DNA of 18,357 bases from RGIG1959 sp964564305. GTDB taxonomy: Bacteria > Bacillota > Clostridia > Oscillospirales > Acutalibacteraceae. The notes under the pieces are model-generated. The model was not told where the DNA came from. It did not search any database and was given only the letters and a program-made list of their open reading frames with translations. The DNA lies in NCBI GenBank assembly GCA_964564305.1, contig CAZMAM010000030.1, forward strand, positions 1 to 18,357, in the 5' to 3' direction. Positions 7,256 to 17,466 of the stretch are shown piece after piece (position 1 is the first letter of the stretch; each line of letters starts with the position of its first letter). The position numbers and the translations under genes were made by a program.

Positions 7256-8264
7256 AGAAGCCATTGTCAAAATTGTCGAAAAAGGGGATCTCACATACGA
7301 CGAAGCGTACACCGTCATGAATGAAATTATGAACGGGCAAACCACGCCCACTCAAAACGCCGCGTTTTTAGCGGCGCTATCCACAAAGAGCACCAAGGCG
7401 GAAACCATTGAGGAAATTTCCGGCTGTGCGGCGGCCATGCGCGAACACGCCACTCCGGTTGCGTACGACAAGGACGTGATGGAAATCGTCGGCACCGGAG
7501 GAGATGGGGCGCACAGTTTTAACATCTCCACCACGGCGGCACTGGTAACCGCCGCCGCCGGCGTAAAAATCGCCAAGCACGGGAACCGAGCCGCGTCGTC
7601 CCAATGCGGAACGGCAGATTGTTTGGAAGCGCTGGGCGTAAATATCGACCAATCCCCCGAAAAATGCCATGAGTTGCTGGATACGGTCGGCATCTGTTTT
7701 CTGTTCGCACAAAAATACCACACTTCCATGAAATATGTCGGCGCAATCCGCAAAGAACTGGGCATACGCACCGTCTTTAATATTCTGGGCCCGCTAACCA
7801 ATCCCGCACGCCCCGCTTATCAGCTGCTGGGCGTGTATGACGAATCGCTGGTGGAACCGCTGGCCCATGTGCTGAACGATTTGGGAGTCAGGCGGGGCAT
7901 GACCGTGTTCGGTCAGGACGGGCTCGATGAGATCTCTCTCTCTTCTCCCACCACCGTCTGCGCCTTTGAAAACGGCAGTTTTCGCACCTATGTGCTCACG
8001 CCACAAGACGCGGGGCTCACCCGCTGCGAAAAATCTGACCTTAAGGGCGGAAATCCCGCGCAAAACGCCGCCATTACCGAGGCCGTTTTAAGCGGAGAGG
8101 AAACCGGTCCCAAGCGCGATGCGGTGCTTTTAAACGCTGGCGCGGCGCTGTGCATCGCCAAAAAAGCCTCCGATATCACCGAAGGCGTTTCACTGGCCGG
8201 AAGCATTATCGACAGCGGCGCCGCAGCGAAAAAACTGCGGGAATTTATTGAAGCGTCCCAATAA
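7248..8264 (+). CDS. trpD: Anthranilate phosphoribosyltransferase
   Basis: Transfers phosphoribose from PRPP to anthranilate, second step of the branch. The 338 residues are typical for a stand-alone TrpD. Visible signature segments are GTGGDGAHSFNIST (PRPP diphosphate-binding glycine-rich loop, about residues 83-96), KHGNRAASS (anthranilate/PRPP site), an LGIRTVFNILGPLTNP block and a GLDEIS block (metal-binding acidic pair region). ATG 7248 lies inside the last codons of trpG (8-nt overlap), with GGGAGGCGAAAGG directly upstream providing a ribosome site. The N-terminal sequence starts MIKEAIVKIVEKGDLTYDEA, matching the helical N-terminus of the family. No irregularities seen. Confidence 0.97.
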   Translation: MIKEAIVKIVEKGDLTYDEAYTVMNEIMNGQTTPTQNAAFLAALSTKSTKAETIEEISGCAAAMREHATPVAYDKDVMEIVGTGGDGAHSFNISTTAALVTAAAGVKIAKHGNRAASSQCGTADCLEALGVNIDQSPEKCHELLDTVGICFLFAQKYHTSMKYVGAIRKELGIRTVFNILGPLTNPARPAYQLLGVYDESLVEPLAHVLNDLGVRRGMTVFGQDGLDEISLSSPTTVCAFENGSFRTYVLTPQDAGLTRCEKSDLKGGNPAQNAAITEAVLSGEETGPKRDAVLLNAGAALCIAKKASDITEGVSLAGSIIDSGAAAKKLREFIEASQ

Positions 8265-8280
8265 GCGAAGTATAAAGGCC

Positions 8281-9069
8281 ATGGAAGATATTTTGCAAAA
8301 AATCGCCAAAGCCACCAGAGAGCGCGTAGCGACGGCCAAAGCCGAAATTCCCTCCGAGGAACTCCGCCGCGCGGCGTACGCCGCACCGTGCGATACCGGA
8401 TTTCCGTTTGAGGCAGCGCTGAGGAGAGAGGAGATTGCCTTTATCTGCGAATGCAAAAAGGCATCGCCTTCCCGCGGGCTGATTGCCCCGGATTTTCCCT
8501 ATCTGGATATTGCCAAAGCCTACGAAGAAGCAGGCGCGGCGGCAATTTCGGTGCTGACCGAGCCAAAGTGGTTTTTGGGCAGTACCGAATTCCTGCGGGA
8601 AATCGCGCGCACGGTATCCGTCCCCTGCCTTCGCAAGGATTTTACGGTGGACGAATATATGCTGTACGAGGCGAAGCTCTGCGGTGCAAGCGCCGTATTG
8701 CTGATTTGCGCGCTCTTAGATCAGTCGACTCTTCGTCGGTATCTTTCCGTGTGCGACAGTTTAGGTCTTTCCGCGCTGACGGAGGCGCATGACGAGCGGG
8801 AAATTGAAATGGCGGTGCAAGCCGGAGCGAGAATTATTGGGGTGAACAACCGCGATCTGCGCACCTTTTCGGTGGATCCCGGGCGAAGCGCCCGGCTGCG
8901 AAATCTCGCACCGAAAAAAACCCTTTTTGTCGCTGAAAGCGGTATAAAAACCCCGCAGGATGTCGCCGACTTAAAAAGTGCCGGCGTCAACGCAGTGCTC
9001 GTCGGCGAAGCGCTGATGTCGGCTTCGGACAAAAAAGCCATGCTGCAATCACTTCGGGGGCAATCATGA
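8281..9069 (+). CDS. trpC: Indole-3-glycerol-phosphate synthase
   Basis: Closes the indole ring, converting carboxyphenylamino-deoxyribulose phosphate to indole-3-glycerol phosphate; a (beta/alpha)8 barrel. At 262 residues it is monofunctional and not fused to TrpF. Key positions are visible: ECKKASPSRG (about 57-66), LRKDF (catalytic lysine and Asp), EAHDE (catalytic Glu), GVNNRDL and VAESGIKT (phosphate-binding end). I place the start at ATG 8281, giving MEDILQKIAKATRERV, which matches the family N-terminus. The ribosome site is poor (AAAGG only 2 nt before the ATG). An in-frame TTG at 8248 overlapping trpD is an alternative start with no better site. The gap after trpD is 16 nt, and its TGA overlaps the trpF ATG. 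Confidence 0.94.
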   Translation: MEDILQKIAKATRERVATAKAEIPSEELRRAAYAAPCDTGFPFEAALRREEIAFICECKKASPSRGLIAPDFPYLDIAKAYEEAGAAAISVLTEPKWFLGSTEFLREIARTVSVPCLRKDFTVDEYMLYEAKLCGASAVLLICALLDQSTLRRYLSVCDSLGLSALTEAHDEREIEMAVQAGARIIGVNNRDLRTFSVDPGRSARLRNLAPKKTLFVAESGIKTPQDVADLKSAGVNAVLVGEALMSASDKKAMLQSLRGQS

Positions 9070-9671
9070 GCAAAATTAAGTGCTGCGGCATTATGCGGGC
9101 GGAAGATATTGCCATGGTCAACCACCATCGCCCCGATTACGCGGGGTTTATTCTCGCGCCGGGGCGAAAACGCACGCTGACGCCCGACCAAGCCGCCTCA
9201 CTGCGGAAAGATCTGCGGGCGGATATCGCCGCCGTGGCGGTTTTTGTCAATCAGCCAATAAACGAAATCTTGAAAGCGGCAAAAAAAATGCGCGCGGATA
9301 TGATTCAGCTTCACGGCAGCGAGAACGAAGCATTTCTCGCCGAACTGAAAGCGCGCACCCGTTTGCCGGTCATCAAGGCGTTTTCCGTGAAAACGGAACG
9401 GGATCTCGAGGCGGCGGAACCGAGCCGCGCGGATATCATCCTGCTGGATAACGGCGCCGGGGGAACCGGAACCGCATTTGATTGGTCGCTGCTGAGCGCC
9501 GTGCACCGCCCTTTTTTTCTCGCAGGCGGAATCACCCCGGAAAATATCGGGCAGGCGCTGGCCGTTCACCCGTACGCTGTAGACGTCAGTTCAGGCTGGG
9601 AAACAAACGGAATCAAAGATGAAACCAAATTGGCCCGGCTGATTAAAGCCGCGCACACCGAAGGGAAATGA
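9066..9671 (+). CDS. trpF: Phosphoribosylanthranilate isomerase
   Basis: Amadori-type isomerisation of N-(5-phosphoribosyl)anthranilate, third step of the branch; it acts before TrpC although it is encoded after it. The 201-residue barrel has the N-terminal KIKCCGI segment (catalytic Cys), DMIQLHG, the LLDNGAGGTGTAFDW block with the catalytic Asp, the FLAGGITPEN loop and the C-terminal DVSSG phosphate-binding motif. After DVSSG the residue is Trp (SSGWET) where Val or Ile is more usual; this is probably neutral. ATG 9066 overlaps the trpC stop by 4 nt (ATGA), with a G5 tract just upstream as a weak ribosome site, so translation is probably coupled. Its own TGA overlaps the first trpB ATG. Confidence 0.95.
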   Translation: MSKIKCCGIMRAEDIAMVNHHRPDYAGFILAPGRKRTLTPDQAASLRKDLRADIAAVAVFVNQPINEILKAAKKMRADMIQLHGSENEAFLAELKARTRLPVIKAFSVKTERDLEAAEPSRADIILLDNGAGGTGTAFDWSLLSAVHRPFFLAGGITPENIGQALAVHPYAVDVSSGWETNGIKDETKLARLIKAAHTEGK

Positions 9672-10867
9672 GTACAATGGGCAGATCCAAAGGACGGTTC
9701 GGCGCTCACGGAGGCCAGTACATCCCGGAAACGCTGATGAATGCCGTCATCGAACTGGAAGAAGCGTACAATCACTACAAAATCGACCCGGAATTTCAAC
9801 AGGAGCTGCAAACGCTGTTTTGCGAATACGCGGGGCGGCCGAGCTTGCTGTACAAGGCACAGAAAATGACCGATGATCTGGGCGGTGCCGCCGTTTACCT
9901 CAAGCGCGAGGATCTCAACCACACCGGCGCACACAAAATCAACAATGTGCTGGGTCAGGCGCTGCTCGCAAAAAAAATGGGAAAAACCCGCCTGATCGCA
10001 GAAACCGGAGCGGGGCAGCACGGAGTCGCCACCGCAACGGCAGCGGCGCTGTTCGGTATGTCCTGCGTAATCTTTATGGGTGAGGAAGACACCCGCCGCC
10101 AAGCGCTGAATGTGTATAAAATGCGGCTGCTGGGCGCCGAGGTGGTTCCGGTCACCACCGGAACCGCCACCTTAAAAGACGCGGTGAGCGAAGCCATGCG
10201 CGAATGGACCCGTCGCATAGACGACACACATTATTGCCTTGGATCCGTGATGGGTCCGCACCCATTTCCTACCATGGTCAGGGATTTTCAGTCGGTCATC
10301 TCGCGGGAAATCAAAGAACAACTGCTGCAAAAAGAAGGTCGCCTTCCCGATGCGATCTTGGCATGTGTGGGCGGCGGATCCAATGCGATAGGCAGTTTTT
10401 ATCACTTCATCGAAGACGAAAGCGTGCGGCTCATCGGTTGCGAAGCAGCAGGACACGGCGTGAATACGCCGGATACCGCCGCCACGGTCGCCGTGGGCAA
10501 GCCGGGCATTTTTCACGGGATGAAATCCTATTTCTGCCAGGACGAATACGGTCAGATTGCGCCGGTATATTCCATTTCCGCCGGACTGGATTACCCGGGC
10601 GTCGGACCGGAGCACGCCCACTTACACGACATCGGCCGGGCGGAATACATTCCGGTCACCGACGAACAGGCGGTGAGAGCATTTGAATATCTTTCGAGGA
10701 CAGAGGGTATTATTCCCGCAATTGAATCCGCCCACGCGCTGAGCGTTGCTATGGAACTCGCGCCGAAAATGCGCAAGGATCAAATCATTGTGGTCACCGT
10801 TTCCGGGCGCGGAGACAAAGACTGCGCCGCCATCGCGCGGTATCGGGGGGAAAATATCCATGAATAA
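9668..10867 (+). CDS. trpB: Tryptophan synthase beta chain
   Basis: PLP enzyme that condenses indole with serine to give tryptophan, working as an alpha2-beta2 complex with TrpA. The 399-residue protein is TrpB1-type. Diagnostic segments are GRFGAHGGQYIPETLM, KREDLNHTGAHKINN (with the PLP Schiff-base lysine after GAH), ETGAGQHGVATATAA (indole/COMM region), CVGGGSNAIGSF (PLP phosphate-binding glycines) and the C-terminal SGRGDKD. The first ATG (9668) overlaps the trpF stop; a second in-frame ATG at 9677 has better spacing from AAGGG (9661-9665), so either could be the true start and the difference is three residues. The 3' end overlaps trpA by 8 nt. Confidence 0.97.
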   Translation: MSTMGRSKGRFGAHGGQYIPETLMNAVIELEEAYNHYKIDPEFQQELQTLFCEYAGRPSLLYKAQKMTDDLGGAAVYLKREDLNHTGAHKINNVLGQALLAKKMGKTRLIAETGAGQHGVATATAAALFGMSCVIFMGEEDTRRQALNVYKMRLLGAEVVPVTTGTATLKDAVSEAMREWTRRIDDTHYCLGSVMGPHPFPTMVRDFQSVISREIKEQLLQKEGRLPDAILACVGGGSNAIGSFYHFIEDESVRLIGCEAAGHGVNTPDTAATVAVGKPGIFHGMKSYFCQDEYGQIAPVYSISAGLDYPGVGPEHAHLHDIGRAEYIPVTDEQAVRAFEYLSRTEGIIPAIESAHALSVAMELAPKMRKDQIIVVTVSGRGDKDCAAIARYRGENIHE

Positions 10868-11636
10868 TCTCGCATCTGCCTTTGCGCACGGCAAGGCCTT
10901 TATCCCGTTTATCACCTGCGGCGATCCCGATATCACCGTAACCGCCGAGATTGTCCGGGCCATGGCGGCAAACGGTGCGGATTTGATCGAACTTGGCATT
11001 CCTTTTTCAGATCCCACGGCAGAAGGCCCAACCATTCAAAGCGCCAACATGCGCGCTTTGAAAAATCACGTGACCACCGATGATATTTTCCGACTGGTCG
11101 CCAATTTGCGGCGGGACGTCGCCGTGCCTATGGTCTTTATGACTTATGCCAACGTCGTCTTTTCATACGGCAGCGAACGATTTATCGCCCGGTGCGCGGA
11201 ATGCGGAATCAGCGGGCTGATCCTGCCGGATGTTCCGTATGAGGAAAAAGACGAATTTTCCAGATTTTGTCGGGCACACGGCGTCGCGCTGATCTCTCTG
11301 GTCGCCCCCACCTCTCAGCAGCGCATCGCCGCCATTGCGCGGGAGGCGGAAGGGTTTTTGTACGTAGTATCTTCGCTGGGCGTCACCGGAACGCGGAGGG
11401 AAATCACTACCGATATTGGCGCGATGACCGATCTCATCCGCCGGAACACCTCCGTTCCCTGTGCGGTGGGCTTCGGTATTTCCACGCCGCAACAGGCGCG
11501 AAAAATGGCGGTTTACGCCGACGGCGTCATTGTCGGGAGCGCGATTGTTAACCTCATTGCCGAATACGGGCATAACGCGGCTAAACCGGTTGGCGAATAC
11601 GTCAAAGAAATGAAAGCGGCGCTTTGCGGCCTCTGA
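10860..11636 (+). CDS. trpA: Tryptophan synthase alpha chain
   Basis: Cleaves indole-3-glycerol phosphate to indole and glyceraldehyde 3-phosphate and passes indole through a tunnel to TrpB. The 258-residue barrel has FIPFITCGDPD at the N-terminus, the catalytic-glutamate motif ELGIPFSDP (Glu44, E. coli Glu49 equivalent), SSLGVTGTR and GFGISTPQQ phosphate-loop motifs. The second catalytic acid, Asp60 in E. coli (LADGP), is replaced by Glu55 in PTAEGP. I recall this variant in some clostridial homologues, so it is probably functional. ATG 10860 overlaps the trpB end (8 nt), with a G6 tract 9 nt upstream as the ribosome site. The TGA lies in the loop of a strong hairpin. Confidence 0.97.
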   Translation: MNNLASAFAHGKAFIPFITCGDPDITVTAEIVRAMAANGADLIELGIPFSDPTAEGPTIQSANMRALKNHVTTDDIFRLVANLRRDVAVPMVFMTYANVVFSYGSERFIARCAECGISGLILPDVPYEEKDEFSRFCRAHGVALISLVAPTSQQRIAAIAREAEGFLYVVSSLGVTGTRREITTDIGAMTDLIRRNTSVPCAVGFGISTPQQARKMAVYADGVIVGSAIVNLIAEYGHNAAKPVGEYVKEMKAALCGL

Positions 11637-11648
11637 CCGCAAAGCGCC
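11618..11648. terminator. 12-bp perfect hairpin spanning the trpA stop codon
   Basis: Arms GGCGCTTTGCGG (11618-11629) and CCGCAAAGCGCC (11637-11648) pair perfectly around a 7-nt loop that contains the TGA stop of trpA. No T tract follows directly on the plus strand, so it may protect the 3' end or slow polymerase ahead of the next hairpin. On the minus strand it lies about 60 nt past the pyrE stop and could help end that transcript. Confidence 0.6.
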
Positions 11649-11654
11649 AACCTT

Positions 11655-11690
11655 GCCGCGCAAAGTCTTTGCAGGCTCTTTTTCTTTTTC
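11655..11690 (+). terminator. Probable trp operon terminator
   Basis: GCAAA (11660-11664) pairs with TTTGC (11668-11672) around GTC, extended across a bulge by GCC/GGC (11655-11657 with 11674-11676). A T-rich run (11677-11690, TCTTTTTCTTTTTC) follows. Together with the preceding 12-bp hairpin it closes the trp operon before the convergent pyrE. Confidence 0.6.
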
Positions 11691-11707
11691 ATCGGAAAAG
11701 CGCCCGG

Positions 11708-12400
11708 TTATATCCGCGCCCCGTACCGCTGCAGATACGCGGTCATTTGCGGCAGAAAACGCGATTCGGGCAGATCATGCGTTTGCAGATACGCAAGAAT
11801 GTCCCGCACCGTCACAATAGGGAAAATCGGAAACCCGTACGTTTCCCGCAATTCATCCAGTGCGGAGCGCTCCCCTGTTCCCTTTTCCATGCGATCCGCC
11901 ATTACGATAGCGCCCGCCACCTTTACGCCGGGAAGTTCCCCCAGCAGAGACAGGCTTTCCCGTATGGCGGTTCCCGCCGTGATAATGTCCTCCGTAATCA
12001 CCATCTCTTCCCCGTCTTGGGGAATGTGTCCGACAAACACGCCCCCCTCACCGTGGTCTTTTTCCTCTTTTCGGTTAAAAAAGAAGGGACAGTCCACACC
12101 GTGGGACGCCAAGGCGACGGCGGCGCTGACCGCGATGGGGATTCCTTTATATGCGGGGCCGTAGAGTACGCGGGGCGTATGCCCCAGATGTTCCAGATAG
12201 CACCGCGCGTAAAATTCCCCAAGCATTGCCGTCTGCGCACCGGTTTTGAGTTCGCCGGCATTGAGAAAATAGGGCGTTTTTCTCCCGCTTTTGGCGGTAA
12301 AATCGCCGAATTTTAACACGCCCGCTTTGAGCAAAAAAGCCACAAATTCCGCCTTGTATTCGTCGGCGCCAACATTTGTGCCACCTTTTGTATCCGGCAT
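11708..12400 (-). CDS. pyrE: Orotate phosphoribosyltransferase
   Basis: Joins orotate to PRPP to give OMP in de novo pyrimidine synthesis. The 230-residue product has the family's FNRKEEKDHGEGG loop (catalytic lysines and acidic residues), YGPAYKGIPIAV, and the PRPP-binding motif ITEDIITAGTAIRE. It is slightly longer than the roughly 210 residues common in enterobacteria, mainly at the N-terminus and in the loops. I start at ATG 12400 because GAGGGA lies 6 nt upstream. An earlier GTG/TTG-type start near 12460 would add a very basic, serine/lysine-rich extension with no support. No other pyr genes are in the window. It sits 90 nt downstream of rpoD on the same strand with no clear terminator between, so co-transcription with the dnaG-rpoD unit is possible. 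That neighbourhood is not one I recognise as standard for pyrE. Confidence 0.94.
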   Translation of the reverse strand: MPDTKGGTNVGADEYKAEFVAFLLKAGVLKFGDFTAKSGRKTPYFLNAGELKTGAQTAMLGEFYARCYLEHLGHTPRVLYGPAYKGIPIAVSAAVALASHGVDCPFFFNRKEEKDHGEGGVFVGHIPQDGEEMVITEDIITAGTAIRESLSLLGELPGVKVAGAIVMADRMEKGTGERSALDELRETYGFPIFPIVTVRDILAYLQTHDLPESRFLPQMTAYLQRYGARI

Positions 12401-12490
12401 ATCCGTTCCCTCTTTTCGTTTACTTTTTCTCCTTTTGCTTTTCTCCGAGCAACACGCCAAAATACGGCGAAGCCCTCTTATTTTGATAAC

Positions 12491-13769
<1,279 letters not shown>

Positions 13770-13786
<17 letters not shown>

Positions 13787-15548
13787 TCTTTTCATCCTTT
13801 CCCATCTTCAGATCCCGCATTTCCTCCATGGCGGCGAGGATCTCCTCGTTGCTTGTCCGGTTGGAGTTTTTGATTCGGGAAAGCGCCTTTTCCCGCCGGA
13901 TTATCTCAATATATCGAGACAAATCTTCTTTGGAGAGCGCCAGCCCCTCGGCGGACTGCTGCAGCCGAACAATATACGCCATCTCATTTTCGGTATAATA
14001 CGCCGCCAGAACGGACAGATCGGTCAGCAGCCCCTGCGCCCGGCGTTCCGTCAGCATACGGTACAGCCGCTCGTGAAACGGGGTGACCATATCCTGCGGA
14101 GAAAGCTGTTTGGCCGCATCGTCAATAGACGCAGGATCCCGAAGCAACATCCCGAGCAATGCTTTTTCCGCGGAGGCCGCTCTCGGATTTTGCAGCGCCT
14201 GCGGATTCACGGCAGCGGTTCGGTTCTCCTCTTCCCGGACGGTTCGGGGCAAAAAAGTCCGCTGCTGCTTTTGTTCGCGCTTTCGAGCAAAGCCGTTCGC
14301 CTGCTCCAAAATAGCGGATTTGGATACACCCGTTTCCTCCGACAGCTTACCGGCGTACACATCGCGTTCCACCGCTCCGGGAAGATCCGCGATTACCTTT
14401 GCCGCTTCCCGCAGATACGCAACCCTGCCATCCGGCGTATCGGTAAGATGGGCCGCGCGCAATTGTGCAAAACGGTATTCCACATCCCCCTCGGCGCGCT
14501 GAAGCAACAACTTGAACTGATCCGGCGCATGGGTGCGCAGATATTCATCCGGATCTTTTCCCTGCGGAACCGTCACCACGCGAACCCGCACACCGGTGCG
14601 CCGCAGCAGCTCCATAGCGCGGACGGCGCCTTTTTTCCCGGCGCTGTCCGCATCGAAAACCACAAAGACCTCATCGGCATACCGTGCCGCGAGCGCTGCG
14701 TGATCCATCGTAAACGAAGTACCCAGCGCCGCCACGGCTTCGGAGAATCCCGCTTGATGCAGGGCGATGACATCCATATACCCCTCACATAAAATCAGCC
14801 TCCGCCCCGTTTCTTTGGCAAAATTAAGAGCGAACAAATTGTGCGTTTTCTGAAACACAGGGGTATCACCGGAATTGAGGTATTTCGGCTTGGAATCGTC
14901 CAGAACCCGCCCGCCGAAGGCAATGACATTGCCACGAACGTCGATAATGGGTACCATCACCCGATGGCGAAAAGCATCGTAAACGCCGTTTTTTTGCCGA
15001 CATAACCAGCCGGTCACTAATTCTTCATCGCGAAAACCCTTTGCGGCCAGCGCATCGTGTAGCATATGAAAACTGTCCGGGGCATATCCGAGACCAAACC
15101 GCCGGATAATCCTGTCCCCGTAACCGCGGGAACGGTAATATTCCAAGCCCTCTCTGCCCACCGGTTCGTACAGCCACCGGTGAAAAAGCCGCGCCGCCTC
15201 GCGGTTGGCCTCCATAATCCTGCGCCGAAGCTTTCCGCTGACGTCTTCCTCATCCTGCACGGGCATGGCCAGCCCGTAACGATCCGCCAAAAATCTTACC
15301 GCGTCCGAAAAGCTCAGATGCTCGATCTTCATGATGAAATTGATCATGCTGCCGCCCGCACCGCAGCCAAAACAATAAAAGGAATTGTTGTCGGGATACA
15401 CCGTAAACGAGGGCGTTTTCTCCCCGTGAAACGGGCAAAGCCCTACCAAATTTCTGCCGTGCCGGCGTAGCGTCACATAGGAGGAAACCAGTTCTTCGGC
15501 CTGAACCCGGTTAGAAAGTTCTTCCAAAAAACTCTCGGGTATCGGCAT
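13770..15548 (-). CDS. dnaG: DNA primase
   Basis: Makes RNA primers for the replication fork, recruited by the DnaB/DnaC helicase. The 592-residue product has a CHC2 zinc-binding domain with Cys38-His41 and Cys59-Cys62 (CPFH ... CFGC), the RNA-polymerase core including the RFGLGYAPDSF region, a TOPRIM fold with CEGYMDVIAL (catalytic Glu) and VFDADSAGKKGA (DxD), and a C-terminal helicase-interacting region from about residue 430. I chose ATG 15548: it gives the family N-terminus MPIPESFLEEL and a G5 run lies about 10 nt upstream. A longer in-frame start near 15674 would add about 42 residues of atypical sequence. The 157-nt gap to dgt holds a GCGC-stem hairpin followed by T-rich sequence on the minus strand, perhaps a weak attenuator. 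Confidence 0.96.
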
Positions 15549-15705
15549 ACGGTCTCTTCCCCCTTTCCGTTTGTTTCCCGCCTGTGGTGCGCTTATCCTT
15601 GCAGTAAAAGCACACAAAAAGACAAAGCGCCTTTGCGCGTCGCCCAACACCTGCCTGCCAATTTTCGGCGCCATGCCCTCTTTATAGCTTTATAGCGGCG
15701 CCTGT

Positions 15706-16716
15706 TTAGACCTGTTCATCCTGCGCGGACCACCCCCGAGGGATAAACAGCTCACGATACACGGCCAGTGCATAATGGTCGCTCATTCCGGCAATATAAT
15801 CACACGCGGCACGCTCGGCACCGTCCGCACGGTACACCTCGAAATATTCCGGCGGCAGCAATTGAGGATGGGCGCGAAAGTAGGCGAACAGGCGAGCAAT
15901 CAGCTCTTCCACTTTGCTCTCCTCTTTTTTCGCGACCGGATTAAAATACAGCGCCTGCTCCATAAATTCGTGCAACTCTCCAAAGGCCCGCGCCGTATCC
16001 GGCGGCATACCGACGGTATCGGAACCGTTTTCAATGAGCGATCCTACCAACGTATCCAAACGTTCTTCCCGAGTTTCCCCCAGTGCCATGCGAACGCTTT
16101 GGGGAATATCTTCCTCCCGCAAAATACCCGCGCGAACCGCGTCATCCATATCGTGGTGAATATACGCTATTCGGTCGGCATAGCGGACAATCCGGCCCTC
16201 CGCGGTCTCCGCTTCCTTCCCGCAGGTGTGGTGCAAAATGCCATCGATCGTCTCTTCGGTGAGGTTCAAGCCTTTTCCGTCCCGCTCCAGCTTTTCCGCC
16301 ACCCGAACGCTTTGCTCATAATGGTGAAAATCTCCCTGCGAAGCCGCCGCCAGCGCACGTTCCCCCGCGTGTCCGAAGGGCGTATGACCAAGATCATGCC
16401 CTAAAGAAACGGCCTCGGTGAGATCCTCGTTCAGCCGAAGCGCCCGGGCCACGGTTCGGGCGATTTGGGAAACCTCTAGCGTATGCGTCAGGCGGGTTCG
16501 GTAATGGTCCCCCTTGGGGGAAAGAAAGACCTGCGTCTTCTGTTTGAGCCGGCGAAACGCCTTGCAATGCAAGATTCGGTCGCGATCCCGCTGATAATCG
16601 GTTCGGTAAGGGCACGGCTCTTCCGGAATCTTTCGCCCCCGACTTTGCGCGGACAAAGCGGCCTGCGGGCAGAGAATTTCCCGTTCGGTCTGTTCAATGC
16701 GTTCACGTATGGTCAT
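15706..16716 (-). CDS. dgt: HD-domain dNTP triphosphohydrolase (dGTPase-like)
   Basis: Predicted metal-dependent hydrolase converting dNTPs to deoxynucleosides plus triphosphate, which would help balance dNTP pools. The 336-residue protein shows the HD signature: His in RLTHTLEVSQIART, the HD pair in LGHDLGHTPFGH, and Asp in YADRIAYIHHDMDDA. The conserved N-terminal block SPYRTDYQRDRDRI-like (here CPYRTDYQRDRDRI) and FRRLKQKTQVF are also present. It is shorter than E. coli Dgt (about 500 residues) and fits the 'dGTPase-like type 2' group found next to dnaG in Firmicutes. Its substrate preference cannot be read from sequence. ATG 16716 follows GGGAG about 6 nt upstream. The gap to yigZ is 12 nt, consistent with one operon. 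Confidence 0.92.
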   Translation of the reverse strand: MTIRERIEQTEREILCPQAALSAQSRGRKIPEEPCPYRTDYQRDRDRILHCKAFRRLKQKTQVFLSPKGDHYRTRLTHTLEVSQIARTVARALRLNEDLTEAVSLGHDLGHTPFGHAGERALAAASQGDFHHYEQSVRVAEKLERDGKGLNLTEETIDGILHHTCGKEAETAEGRIVRYADRIAYIHHDMDDAVRAGILREEDIPQSVRMALGETREERLDTLVGSLIENGSDTVGMPPDTARAFGELHEFMEQALYFNPVAKKEESKVEELIARLFAYFRAHPQLLPPEYFEVYRADGAERAACDYIAGMSDHYALAVYRELFIPRGWSAQDEQV

Positions 16717-16728
16717 GGCAACTCCCTC

Positions 16729-17343
16729 TTAAACAGCCCAGAATCCCTCGCCCAAATCCGTAAAAGCGGCGGATCCGGCGGTAGCATCGGCGATCGCCTG
16801 CTCAAGCGCGGAAAAATCGTCGCACGGAACGTGAAAACGGTAGCGCACCCGCTGCCCGTAAACGGTCTCCTCTACCGCGCCAAAACGGGCAATCAGCGCG
16901 CTCACCCGGCCAATGTCGGCATAACCAAAAACCGCTTCGCACCTACGGCAGCGTACACACGTTTGCACCCCGGCCGCCTCAACGGCGCCCGCTGCGGCGG
17001 CGCCGTATGCCCGAACCAGCCCGCCGGTTCCGAGCAAGATTCCTCCGAAAAAGCGCGTCACCGCCACCGCGCAACCGACAAGCCCCTTTTTTTGAAGCGC
17101 CTGAAGCGCGGGAACGCCGCCCGTCCCTTGAGGTTCCCCATCGTCCGAACAGCGGGTAACCCCGCTGCGAAGACAATAAGCGTATACCAAATGCCTCGCG
17201 CCTTCATGCGCTCTTCGCTCGCGCGCAAGAAAATCCTCCGCTTCCCGTTGCGTGCAAACAGGTTCGGCAGCGCCGATAAACCTCGAGCGGCGATCAATCA
17301 GCTCAAAACTTCCTCTTTGTAAAAGCGTGCGGTAACTCTCCAT
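16729..17343 (-). CDS. yigZ: YigZ/IMPACT family protein (UPF0029)
   Basis: Conserved protein of uncertain role; the eukaryotic homologue IMPACT regulates the translation-stress kinase GCN2. The 204-residue product has the family signature DDGEPQGTGGVPALQAL and the VTRFFGGILLGTGGLVRAYG block (about residues 66-115), then a less conserved C-terminal ferredoxin-like part (about 130-204). A pair of cysteines in TCVRCRRCEA is visible but is not a family signature I know. Start ATG 17343 gives MESYRTLLQRGSFELIDRRSRFIG, matching family N-termini, but no good Shine-Dalgarno is visible (only AAAG close to the ATG). It is the first gene of the minus-strand run yigZ-dgt-dnaG-rpoD-pyrE. Confidence 0.9.
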   Translation of the reverse strand: MESYRTLLQRGSFELIDRRSRFIGAAEPVCTQREAEDFLARERRAHEGARHLVYAYCLRSGVTRCSDDGEPQGTGGVPALQALQKKGLVGCAVAVTRFFGGILLGTGGLVRAYGAAAAGAVEAAGVQTCVRCRRCEAVFGYADIGRVSALIARFGAVEETVYGQRVRYRFHVPCDDFSALEQAIADATAGSAAFTDLGEGFWAV

Positions 17344-17437
17344 AAACTTTAACCAAATATTTCATCGTACTTTTTGAGGCTATTTCGTTTCACCCAAAAT
17401 TTCCGCAGCCATGCTCCATTGCCGCAGGCGCACAAAA

Positions 17438-17466
17438 AAATTAACCAAAATATGCCTTAAGTTCAA
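17438..17466 (-). promoter_or_regulatory. Candidate promoter for yigZ and downstream genes
   Basis: On the minus strand TTGAAC (17466-17461) and TAATTT (17443-17438) are separated by 17 bp. Each box is a moderate match to consensus, so this is tentative. It lies in the 349-base gap 17344-17692. Apart from this and the rpmE terminator, I see no gene in that gap, which is AT-rich near yigZ. Confidence 0.3.

Noticed and set aside
15549..15705. GGCGCC repeats and TATAAA-type boxes between dgt and dnaG as a promoter or terminator
   Set aside because: The boxes lack a convincing partner at proper spacing and the stems are short; not strong enough to list.
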